From Strongylocentrotus purpuratus (taxonomy: Eukaryota; Echinodermata; Echinoidea; Camarodonta; Strongylocentrotidae): 64,000 nt of DNA. Location of the stretch: assembly GCF_000002235.5 (NCBI RefSeq), contig NW_022145604.1, positions 31,093,857 through 31,157,856 of the forward strand, in the 5' to 3' direction. Positions 55,324 to 64,000 of this stretch are shown here, piece after piece; positions within the stretch are counted from its first letter, which is position 1; every line of letters begins with the position of its first letter. The notes beneath the pieces were generated by a model. The model was not told where the DNA came from. It did not search any database and saw only the letters and a program-made list of their open reading frames with translations. The translations under genes and the position numbers were made by a program.

Positions 55324-58300
55324 AATGATGATAATAACAATAAACAATAACAATAACGTTAATAATAACAATACTATTACTAATAGTAATGATGATAATA
55401 ATAATAATAATTATATTAACAATAATAATAATGATATTAACAATAATGATAATGATATTAATAATAATAATAATACTAATCATACGAAATAGTTATAAAA
55501 CCATCTTCTTGTTCCAGGATAATGAACAAATGTTATACAAAGGCCCTCATCTAGCTGCACAGAAACTCTCAAAGTTGATGCCAGATAAAAGCAAGAAGAT
55601 CTTAGACGTGGCCTGTGGAACTGGATTGGTTGGCAAAGAGGTACATAATACAGCTTAAAGGTCTGTGTCTGTGTCTGTGATAGGGTGTAATATTGAAGCC
55701 CTCAAAAAAAATTGCGCTTCAGAATGATCTTGAAGTGCTTCAAAAAAGTAAAAATCTTTGAGTGACCGGTTTTACCATACTCATTTTCCCCAATGGACTG
55801 TAGTGTTATAAACAAAACTGTCCAAAACTGTTTGGCAAACAGTTTTTGACATTTCTAATTCCAATCATAAATATCTTGATAATCAGAAAGGCGATCGGCT
55901 TGTAAATTTCATGGGATTCCTGACTGACCTAAAGGTTTGTAATTATGATTGCAGCATGAGCTAAATCTAGGATTTTGTTTAGAATGTGAGGGCAGTGAGG
56001 CAAAGATACCCAATCCCTTTAAAGCGAAGGGTGAGTTCTGTCTAAAAGGTGTAAAGTAATATGTGACCTTTCTCGTTGCTTTTTTAATGTCATTTTTGGA
56101 AGAATAGGCTATTTTTGGAATAAACGTTGCTGCAATGGATTGCTCTCTCATATTCGAAATATGACAACAGATATCTGAAATGCTTGGACTAAACAGGCAA
56201 GCCACATGTGTGCGTAATCTTGCACAACTCTCTGTGCGGTGCATGTGACTTATTGAACTTGAATTGAATTGAACTTTATTTCACTCATCATTAAAACATC
56301 ATAACAAATAGCGTACAAGTCACACATAGCGTACAAGTTAAAGAGAAACATTTACAATACAATACAACAACAAATATATATATGAATGTGGAGACAGCTA
56401 GGAAAGCCAAAGGCTTTATTGGTGCTGCCACCAAAACAGTAATAAAATATAATACAGTATTATATTGTTGTTTGAGAGGGTGATTATAAAAAAAGAAAAA
56501 AAGAAGCCTACTAGAGAGGGGGGGGGGGGGGGGGGGACAAAAACAAACCCAAACCAAAAACCAGACCGTGTACATAATCAATCTTTATTTATTTTGTTGG
56601 ATTAAAAATGATGTATATCTCCTTTTAAAAACGTTAATCGATGGACTAGATTTTTTATCTTGAGGTATATTATTCCAAAATTGTGGCCCTTTAAAAAAAA
56701 AAGATTTCTTAGTTATATTTAGTCTTATTTTATTTAAATGAAAATTAGATGAACTTCGAGTATTATATGAATGTAATGCAGAATTAAGACAAAATTTGCT
56801 GGAAAGACTAATTGGTATGAAATTATTAAAACATAAGTACATAAATATTGCAAAACTATAATTACAAAGATCTAGGCACTTCAGCAACACTGAGTCAAAT
56901 TCTTCTCGTTTTGGTAATTTCAATACCTGGCAGCATCCACCAATAATTTGTACCAGCGAACTAGCCTTTCCCAATGGCTTCAGAACGGTTTAACTTCATT
57001 AGCAGTATTGTGTTTAGTCCAGAATCTGGCCTATTTAATTTTGATCTCCACCACACCGACGCTATACCTCTCCCTACTTACCTGCTACCAGCCGATGATG
57101 GCGTGATCATTAATTAGGACGGCTTGAATCCAGTGTGTAGGGAAATATAAAGGACCAGGCAGATTCTGGACTCTATTGGGTTTGATAAGGACACTTCGAA
57201 CACTTGAGGTGTGTCATGAAACAAGGATTTACCAAAAATGCATTACACACCTAGATCTTCACTTATCATTTATAAATATGTACAAAAAGCTTCTTACGGT
57301 GTTAATGATTTTCATAATAATAATTCCCCTATTATATTAGCTTCATTCACAAGGCTATGTGAATATAGATGGTGTTGATCTGGTTCAGGACATGCTCACT
57401 CATGCGGAACAAACAGGAGTCTATTCCCGACTAGAGGCTTGTGACGTCATAGGGCAGGGGCTTTCTTGTCAGGATGGTGAGACTAATCTGGAGGAAGTAT
57501 TGACGTAGATCATAATCGATATATGCACTGAGAGTGGACGGATGACTTAAGATTGATTTCATTCGTAACACCTCACCTGCTATTAGCAAGTGCTAATGAC
57601 AGGGGAATAGTATAAACATGTATATATATATTAAATATATATATATATATATATATATATCTATATATATATATGTATCGACTGCTATGAGAGGACTGGC
57701 TGTTTTAAAGGCTCAAGGGGACGTTGCATCCTGCCATGACCCGAGTCGATATATCTTTTATATACCGAATTGACACAATCATTTTCTTGAGTAAATATTG
57801 GTTAAAACATCACATACAATCTGACACACTGTCTGTTAGTCTTCGCTGGAAAGATAACTGAATGTTACAATCATTTAGGAATCGCAGACAAAAAGCACTG
57901 TATGGTATCTGCGCTGGCAAAAGAAAATTTTAACACGTAAACCAATGGGGATCTCATCAAAATTTAACTATTTTCCCGGTACCCGGAATCTTTAGGAATC
58001 TCACTCATGAATTATTGACCGTTACTGGCATTGTTCGTTTCTTTACGGGAATGGCTAAAATCGCGACTCTAATTTCGACCAATCAGATGGCAAGATTTCT
58101 AAAGAGAGGTGTATAACATTTTCTATTGGCTAGTTATTTAATCATCCATATCCAACTTTTTCGGTCGACTGTTTATAAATTTGTGAACTTTGAGATGAGG
58201 GTAATTCATTGGCAAATTATCCCTGTTACTTTATAAAACAAATATTGCAGATAATGTTCGGGCATTATATTTATCCTCAATTTCATGCATCCTCGGTGTC

Positions 58301-60548
58301 TTCGAAACAATCGAAGCATCCTCGTGTATTGGTGGACTCGGTTCTTTATTGATTTGTAATAATTTAAAAGGTAAAACTCAACTCAAGAAGAAGTTTGAAA
58401 AGGATGTTAAATTTTTCTGGAACAAGTCTAATGATATTTATACATGAAGCAACTTTGTCAGATAATAATGGTTTTGAATTTGTAAATTAGATTTTTTAAA
58501 TTTTGACGAATGAAGGCCATAAAATATGTTTAGGCCTTTATTAGCAATTCATTCAGAACGGAACAATACAATTTGCATCGCAGCTGAAATCCGAATACCC
58601 TTAATAACCAATCATGAAATATCGATGACACTTGGTAACACATTCTTGCTCATAATGTCCTCCTTCATGGTTGTATTACAGGTACCTATGAGGCTATCGT
58701 GTGTGTTGGGTCATTCAACCAGGGGTGTGTAACACAAGCAGTGTTTCCAGAACTACTTCGGGTAGCAAAGAAGGGTAAGCACACGACATTTACCAACTAA
58801 ATTATGTATAGGTCTTTCCGGGCCGCATTTAAAAAAAATTACAAGGCAGCCTGTGATTTTTACGGCTTTAATTTAAATAAACGCGCTCGCGAAGAGTCTA
58901 GCTAGCTAGCTAGCTAAACCTGCGCATGCGCACATGGTAACCATTAGGGTTAGTGGTAGGGTTATAATAATCATTCAAATCCACCTTTAATCAACTCATC
59001 GTTATCTCAATCGGTAAGGACAACGTAATACAACTTTGGAGTTGTGGATTCGAATTTCAGTATTTATTCAGTTTTTGTTTTACCTTTATAAAATAGTGAG
59101 GCAAAGCAATAAATAATCAGAGTCTAATTGTTTTTGACCTCTTTCCAAGCTTGCATTACTAGCTCGACTCGTCGCGAGCGGGTTCTTTGAAATTAAAGCC
59201 GTAAAATCACAGGCTATTGTGTAAATTTAAAAAAAAATCACTTCCGGGCCACATCATACATAGTAATACGCCCTTTTTGAATGGGCCATTTTCATAATGT
59301 ATTCTAATTTTATGAGTACATCTTTGTAAAGTGTCTAGTCTCGAATTATTTCATTTTGCATTAGCTCGTTAATGAAATAGTCAGAATGCAAGCCATAATG
59401 ATTTTCCTACCTATATCAACAACTGATGTATCCGATTCGCATTCTGACTATCGAAATCAATTAATATATGATAGATGAATGCAATAACTCGTTGCCAATT
59501 ACTTGTTCAAGTATGAATACATATTGAATCGCAAATTAGCATCGATTTGGGATAAGGAGTGATTAGGTATGTTTAGTTTAACCCTTGTCGGCCCCATTGC
59601 CTCGCCATCGGAAATGGGGTCTAACACTCTAAAACTCATTATCTTCAAAACCCATCTAGAACACAAATCAACAAAGAACCTTGTTCTTAACAACTTTTCC
59701 AGGTCTGAAACAAATTGTACAGGACTATAAGCAAGTCGTATTGTCCGTGTTTTTAGGCTTCCTGGGTTGAGATTAGCAACATTATTACATATTGCACATA
59801 TGCTTATTAGATGATTATGCTAATATGGCTATTAAAAAAGTTGCCCAAGGTTGCCGAGCTGACAGCCAAGCTGAATTTACTTCAATACCCATCTAGAACA
59901 CAAATCAACACAAAACCTTGTACTCAACAACTTTTCCATGTCTGCAAAACTTCTACAGGAGCACTCTGAGAAGCAATTCGTATCTATTCTATCACGTTAA
60001 ATTTCAATGTCCCTTTTTTCTTTGGGGGGGGGGGGGGGTGGTAAACATTCTTTAGGAGTTAAGCTTAATTTCTGTTTTTAGCTTAACCATGTATAATTTG
60101 CATCCTTTCTAAATGTTTATACTTTTGCTGAATTTTTATGTAATGTTGTAATGTTTTAATATGTCTGTTTAATTGCACAGACAAGGCCCCTGTGAAGAGC
60201 AACGTTGGGTATTGAAAGGGTTTTCCATTCAAATAAAAACTTGAATATTATCTTTTTCTTTCTTTTTATCTTTCTTCGTCTCTATCTCTATTCCTTTATC
60301 ATTCTTTTCTTCCACATCCCTCATTTTATTATTATTATTATTCTGCCTCTTTTCCATCAGGTTGTATCATTTTGATTGTTATGCGAGAGGCATTCGTCTA
60401 CACCTGTCCCGCCTTCAAGAATAGTCAACTCGACACGGACATTCTCATGCGTGCTCAGAACGGAATCTGGAAATATATCCTACGTGAAACGGTCCCTAAA
60501 TACATTGGGGAGTTAAATGGTCTTCTTTATGCGATGGTAGTCCAGTGA
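53848..60548 (+). CDS. METTL27: METTL27-like class I methyltransferase, copy 2 (5 coding exons)
   Basis: Coding exons: 53848-53976, 55518-55640, 57341-57476, 58682-58774, 60361-60548; 222 residues, same intron phases as copy 1. Motif I is ILDVACGTGLVGKE; VNIDGVDLVQDML and YEAIVCVGSFNQGC follow, so the SAM site looks intact and the gene appears functional. By eye about 27 of 220 aligned residues differ from copy 1, plus a two-residue insertion (MSMTTGTSEDD versus MSMATGEDD). Differences cluster in exon 2 (10 of 41), while exon 3 has 2 of 45. An upstream in-frame TGA makes 53848 the first usable ATG. A palindromic element sits just upstream and the nearby polyadenylation hexamer is altered, so its expression may differ from copy 1. 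Confidence 0.9.
54217..54280 (+). mobile_element. Miniature element R3 remnant in METTL27-2 intron 1
   Basis: TAAAGGGGAAGTCCGCCCTG, ATATCTAGTTGGTTTGAATA, GAAGCAGAAAAATAAGAGG; matches the element at the same place in copy 1 intron 1, but ends early. Confidence 0.6.
54888..55060 (+). mobile_element. Miniature element, family R6, in METTL27-2 intron 1
   Basis: CACTGTAGCTACTTGCTCCC, GTTAATTGAGAGCTGAGTTG, CCACCTGTCAGTGACCACGC, ending GACGGCC before TTAA at 55061. The left end is worn. Confidence 0.65.
55293..55321 (+). repeat. (GAT)n microsatellite before METTL27-2 exon 2
   Basis: About nine GAT/ATG triplets followed by AAT/AAC-rich triplets to about 55480; same position as the (GAT)n block in copy 1. 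Confidence 0.85.
55518..55640 (+). CDS. METTL27: METTL27 copy 2, exon 2
   Basis: 41 residues, DNEQMLYKGPHLAAQKLSK through ILDVACGTGLVGKE. LLY.(A/G)P..A here is closer to human METTL27 (LLYRAPRLA) than copy 1 is. Acceptor TTCCAG, donor GTACAT. Confidence 0.9.
56018..56190 (+). mobile_element. Miniature element R4 half copy
   Basis: TTTAAAGCGAAGGGTGAGTT then CTGTCTAAAAGGTGTAAAGT and AATGGATTGCTCTCTCATAT match the left half of the 32.44-kb R4 copy. The right half is missing. Confidence 0.55.
56255..56985 (-). mobile_element. LINE 3' fragment with ORF2 C-terminus (minus strand)
   Basis: On the minus strand an open frame (56585-56974) gives CLDLCNYSFAIFMYLCFNNF, LHSYNTRSSSNFHLNKIRLN and FFKGPQFWNNIPQDKKSSPS, the usual C-terminal end of CR1/L2/Jockey-like ORF2. 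A G/C homopolymer at 56518-56536 and a UTR follow, and the tail ends at 56255-56275 (TGAACTTGAATTGAATTGAA on the + strand). In METTL27 copy 2 intron 2; absent from copy 1. Confidence 0.7.
57017..57171. mobile_element. TA-flanked miniature element, family GTCCAGAATC
   Basis: Ends GTCCAGAATCTGGCC and GGCAGATTCTGGAC; TA at 57015-57016 on the left, but the right flank is TCTA, one base off. Shares CTCCACCACACCGACGC with the 13758 copy. In METTL27 copy 2 intron 2. Confidence 0.7.
57341..57476 (+). CDS. METTL27: METTL27 copy 2, exon 3
   Basis: 136 bases with only about six differences from copy 1; the first 80 bases and the preceding TTCCCCTATTATATTAG are identical. Donor GTGAGA, phase 1. Confidence 0.9.
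57626..57674. repeat. (TA)n microsatellite
   Basis: TA repeat with minor interruptions in METTL27 copy 2 intron 3. Confidence 0.9.
58682..58774 (+). CDS. METTL27: METTL27 copy 2, exon 4
   Basis: 93 bases: TYEAIVCVGSFNQGCVTQAV, FPELLRVAKK. Donor GTAAGC, the uninterrupted counterpart of the copy 1 donor. Phase 1. Confidence 0.9.
58829..59241. mobile_element. Fold-back element with long inverted ends in METTL27-2 intron 4
   Basis: Inverted ends of about 85-95 bp: GCAGCCTGTGATTTTTACGG, CTTTAATTTAAATAAACGCG and CTCGCGAAGAGTCTAGCTAG on the left match the reversed right end (AGCCTGTGATTTTACGGC, GCTCGCGACGAGTCGAGCTA). TTCCGGGCCGCAT at 58816-58828 and TTCCGGGCCACAT at 59242-59254 form a 13-bp direct repeat with one mismatch, a likely target duplication. 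The middle has a degenerate tRNA-like stretch (about 58998-59058, B-box-like GGATTCGAATTTC). Not present in copy 1. Class not assigned. Confidence 0.7.
60361..60548 (+). CDS. METTL27: METTL27 copy 2, exon 5 and stop
   Basis: 188 bases: GCIILIVMREAFVYTCPAF through GLLYAMVVQ and TGA at 60546-60548. Confidence 0.9.
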
Positions 60549-60818
60549 TGTCATCGTGTTCCACAATTTACTCCTGCTTCATACAGAGATGTCGATGCCG
60601 ACCAACATGTTAAATTAATGTGTATAGAAAAATGTTGTCAAACAATACAGGGGCAGATATACTTTCACTATGTTAAAACCTAGGAGAAGAAAAACAGACA
60701 TAGAAATAATAATAACGATAATAATGACATTTATAAGGCGCTTAATTATATGTGTTTCTTAGTGCACATGTGGTATTGTCTAACTCAGTTTAATTGTTCA
60801 ACATGTTCGATAGCTTAA

Positions 60819-61163
60819 AGAGAAGATTGAGTTCTTGAAAGAGGTGAAAAAATGATTTGTGAGCGTTATCATTGTATTATGCAATGTGGAAGAACATCAG
60901 ATAAAATATGTTCCCTCAAAAGCAAGGCTCTTCAAATGCTTTAATATTCTAAATATGGCTGTAACATCATAAACTTCGGGACAGATTTTTTTGCTACATG
61001 TTCGTGTAGTCCCATAAACAACTTTCTGTGTACAGTGCTTGTAACTGTACCAAGACTAGGCAAAATTTCTTATCATCTTGATAGATGATCAACCTTTTCT
61101 GATCGATTCCACAACGTTTCTTTTACAATGCAATCGCATGACAAGAACTCAACTTTATATATA
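60819..61163 (+). mobile_element. Miniature element, family R4
   Basis: Left end AGAGAAGATTGAGTTC after TTAA at 60815-60818. The interior matches the 12.2-kb copy in the same orientation (GTGGAAGAACATCAGATAAA, CAATGCAATCGCATGAC), and the right end is AAGAACTCAACTTTATAT. The right TTAA is mutated. Confidence 0.7.
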
Positions 61164-61189
61164 AAGTAAGATGTGAAACTTAAAAGATA

Positions 61190-61510
61190 AAACCAGTTAT
61201 GGTCATGCGACTGCATTGTGAAAGGATTGTTGTGGAATCGATCAGAAAAGGTTGATCATCTAGCATATAAGTCTTGGTGTGTACTGCAAGGTTCTAGAAT
61301 CATCGAAATGATACAAAAATTGGCCCAGTCTTGGTAAAGTTACAAGCACTGTACACAGAAAGATGTATATGGGACTACGCACAAGTGCGCGACACATGCG
61401 TTATATCTATCAAGTGCAAATAGATATAATAATTTACCAAATATATCAATTAGTAGGCAGTTTCTCGGCAAAATTTGTATGATCACGTACTAATCAAAAC
61501 ATTGTGTGCG
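61190..61510 (-). mobile_element. Miniature element R4, inverted and truncated
   Basis: AGATAAAACCAGTTATGGTC, CAGAAAAGGTTGATCATCTA and GCCCAGTCTTGGTAAAGTTA run opposite to the neighbouring copy, so the two R4 elements stand tail to tail. The end toward 61510 shares CGGCAAAATTTG...ATCA with the 32.85-kb and 35.4-kb relatives, but no terminus is found. Confidence 0.55.
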
Positions 61511-62781
61511 GGCAAGCACTGAATCAAATGACCGGGGTAATAGTATATTTGTCAAGCGCGTAGAGACATTACTGTTATAGATACTTTTCTTTGGTAAACT
61601 TATCTACACATTGCCTATAGAGAATGTCAAGTTTTTATGAAAGACACAAGATAAGATGTATATAAATAAGCAGTAACTAATAAGTAACAAGACATGGTGG
61701 TATAAAAATAAAGTATATTGCTCCTTCTTAATGACGACGGTTAAAGTTGTCATAGCGATAGATGCTAAATAAAAATGTGCCTTTTTTAATACACATGATC
61801 TGTTTGTATGCAATGGTTGGAATCAACATCACATTTAAATATTGCCTTCAGTACAGCAAGTATAATTTGTATTCATCTGAATAATGTTGTGTAAATTTAA
61901 CTGTTAGTTATGGCCGAATAAAGCTTTCAATGTACACCATAAAAACATGTTATGTATCTTCATTTTAGCATTACTATAATTATATTAAAATATTATGTCT
62001 TTACACATTTACAAGTTATCACGTACTGACGTAGGTCATGCAATACACAGGCACTGTAGAACACAACTTATTTACAAGAAGTTACAATCACTTTTTTGTT
62101 AAACTTTACAATTGCATGCAGTACCAAAATAAGAATACTGAAAAACACTGCATTATGGACAAGTATGAATCAAGTAAGATGTTAAATTAATTCACTACTG
62201 TCATTCATTATAGTATACTAATACAACCATTTTTTAATATTTTTTAAAATTTATTTCTTTTTATTTCTCCACTTTCCCTTTAGCCATGTACCTTCATGTT
62301 GTTATATACAATATGTTAAAGGTGTCGCCCTGGACCTATATGATAAGACAAAAAATTCACCAGTTATTTCTGATTTCTATCAAATTTTTAGATTTTGTGG
62401 ATTTAGTAATTCCTTTTTGAATGAAACATGGACTCTAGCTTCTTTTGGAATTGAAAGGATTTAGCTCCTTTTGGAATGAAACTGTAATAATGTTGTTTGC
62501 TTTCTTTTCGAAAGGTTACTTTTATGTGTGATTTCACTATTATTATTTAAAAGGAAAGGTTTGCTGCTAAATTTGAATAAAATTTCAGTGACTTTATTGA
62601 GAAAATATGATTTATTTTTTTATTTTTTAGGTACAATAACATGTTTCATTCCAAAAGGAGCTAAATCCACGAAAATAAAAAATCTAAAAATTTAGTAAAC
62701 ATCAGAAAAGCCGAAGGGAAGATTTTTTCTTATCATATCATATAATATAATATTGTTGGCAGATAATCAGGTCCATGCAGG

Positions 62782-63036
62782 CAGGGGCGTCGCCAGACCT
62801 TTTTCAGTGGGGGGGGGGGGGGGGGGGGGGGGGGTGTAGAGGCCAACGATTACCGACAAAACTAGCCACCAATTACCGACAAAATTAAATTATTTTTCCT
62901 ATGGACTATCTATATATAGTACTTGCGTATGCGCAAAATGGTTATGGTTAATGGTTATGGTTAATGGTTATTTTCCTCGACGACATAAATACATGAATTA
63001 TTTCGTCAACTTAGTCAGCATAGCTATATTTTAATG
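62782..63036 (+). mobile_element. hAT-like terminus with 26-bp G run
   Basis: CAGGGGCGTCGCCAGACC then TTTTTCAGTG and a G run at 62809-62834, followed by GTAGAGGCCAACGATTACCG. Same architecture as the terminus at 48584. No second end in the window; it may be interrupted by the next hAT-like end at 63037. Confidence 0.45.
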
Positions 63037-64000
63037 CAGGCGCGGAGCTAGGATCTTATTTTAGGGAGGGGCGGAAGAGAGCAAGCGAATCACTTAAAGA
63101 GCGCGCGAAACGCGCTCATTAGGGGGTGGGTGGGTGATAGGCCTCCCGCGCGAAGCGCGGAAGTTTTGGCATTTCAACACAATATAGAGAAAGGAAGACG
63201 ATTTACTGTACCGTTCTCGACTGTTAATCCTTGTCTTAATGAAGTCCCCCCCCCCTCCCGCGCGAAGCTCGAAAGCTTTGACGTTTCATTAAATTATGAG
63301 AAAAGCAGACGATTCGGTGTACTGTTCTCGACTCTTAATCCTTATCTGAATTCAGTTCTCCCCCTCCCGCGTGAAGTGCGGAAGTTTTGGCGTTTCATTA
63401 AATTATTAGAGAAAGTAGACGATTCGTTGAGCCGTGCTCGACTCTTAATACTTTGACGTTTCATTAAATTATGAGAAAAAAGCAGACGATTCGGTGTACA
63501 GTTTTCGACTCTTAATCCTTATCCGAATTTAGTTCTCCCCCTCCCGCGCGAAGCGCGGCAGTTTTGGCGTTGCATTAAATTATAAGAGAAAGTAGACGAT
63601 TCGTTGAACCGGGCTCGACTCTTTATCCTTCTCTGAATGCAGTTTCCTCCACCCGCGCGAACCGCGGAATTTTTGACGTTTCCTTTAATTATTAGAGAAA
63701 TAAGACGATAGTACTGTCTCCACTCGTCTACATGAAGTTTTCCCCTCCCGCGCGAAGCGCGAAATTTTTGGCGTTTCAACACAATATAGAGAAAGGAAGA
63801 CGATTTGTCGTACCGTTTTCGACTCTTAATAAGCCATATTTTTCTGAATTCAGTTTCCCCCTCTCGCGCGAAGCGCGGAAGCTTTGACGTTTCCTTAAAT
63901 TATTAGAGAAAGAAGACGATTCGTTGTACCGTTCTCGACTCGTCTAAATTAAATCTTCCCCTTCCGCGCGAAGCGCGGAATCTTTGGCGTCTCATTACAA
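63037..64000 (+). mobile_element. hAT-like element with internal satellite, continuing past the window
   Basis: The left end CAGGCGCGGAGCTAGGAT is close to the verified hAT-like terminus at 10439 (CAGGCGCGGATCCAGGAT). A subterminal stretch (GGGTGGGTGATAGGCCTCCC) leads into the satellite array. The second end lies outside the window. Confidence 0.5.
63130..64000 (-). repeat. Satellite array with CGCGCGAAGCGCGG palindrome (second array)
   Basis: Units of about 100-125 bp with CCCGCGCGAAGCGCGG, TTTGACGTTTCATTAAATTA, AGACGATTCG and CTCGACTCTTAAT. This is the reverse complement of the 33.66-34.74-kb family. About eight units are visible before the window ends. The two open frames over it are artefacts of the repeat. 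Confidence 0.85.

Larger units (their letters stand above)
60549..62781. other. Region downstream of METTL27 copy 2, no gene recognised
   Basis: The duplicated block ends near 60640. Two R4-type elements follow, then AT-rich sequence with no coding frame. AATAAA occurs at 61917-61922 and could serve copy 2 as a distal polyadenylation signal, since the aligned proximal site reads AATTAA (60613-60618). Confidence 0.5.

Noticed and set aside
63130-63782. Two open frames of 87-108 codons
   Set aside because: They fall wholly in the CGCGAAGCGCG satellite, and the peptide repeats follow the DNA unit.
1-64000. CRISPR arrays, bacterial operons or phage genes
   Set aside because: Spliced animal genes, SINEs and LINEs throughout. 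The tandem repeats are satellites and microsatellites without the direct-repeat/spacer pattern.

Overview
This is animal nuclear DNA: AT-rich, with spliced host genes (GT-AG introns, consistent phases) between dense transposable elements, tRNA-derived SINEs and very long G runs. The repeat mix (TTAA-flanked miniature elements, sea-urchin-like SINEs, a BEL/Pao element, CGCGCTTCGCGCG satellites) suggests a marine deuterostome, most likely an echinoderm such as a sea urchin. The assignment is inferred from repeat style and protein similarity, not from a search.

Three host genes are supported, all on the + strand. (1) An SH3BP5/SH3BP5L-type gene, 7 coding exons from 5974 to 18991, 504 residues, with the coiled-coil Rab11 guanine-exchange region and a long acidic tail. 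(2) and (3) Two METTL27-like (WBSCR27) methyltransferase genes in direct tandem, 30565-38805 (220 residues) and 53848-60548 (222 residues). Each has 5 coding exons with identical intron phases; by eye the proteins are about 88% identical. The duplicated block runs from about 30.44 to 38.97 kb and again from about 53.39 to 60.64 kb.

Layout. 0-6 kb: a LINE tail, a 1.24-kb ATC-type repeat with a 573-bp higher-order period, and no gene. 6-20.4 kb: SH3BP5 gene and 3' UTR; intron 1 holds a complete hAT-like non-autonomous element with 16-bp inverted ends and an 8-bp target duplication. 20.5-30 kb: SINE, miniature elements and a stack of nested LINEs. 30.4-39 kb: METTL27 copy 1. 39.3-47.6 kb: a BEL/Pao LTR retrotransposon fossil, young by LTR similarity, lying between the duplicates. 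47.6-53.7 kb: LINE, Penelope-like and miniature-element debris, including an element carrying tandem TGACCTTTGACC motifs. 53.8-60.6 kb: METTL27 copy 2. 60.6-64 kb: miniature elements and a second CGCGAAGCGCG satellite array that runs off the window.

The most useful property of the window is that the METTL27 duplicates, and pairs of dispersed repeats, serve as each other's empty sites. Several insertions can therefore be bounded to the base: PIF/Harbinger-like elements with TTA/TAA duplications, one exactly at a 5' splice site; TTAA-flanked elements, one inside a LINE reading frame; and a fold-back element in intron 4 of copy 2.
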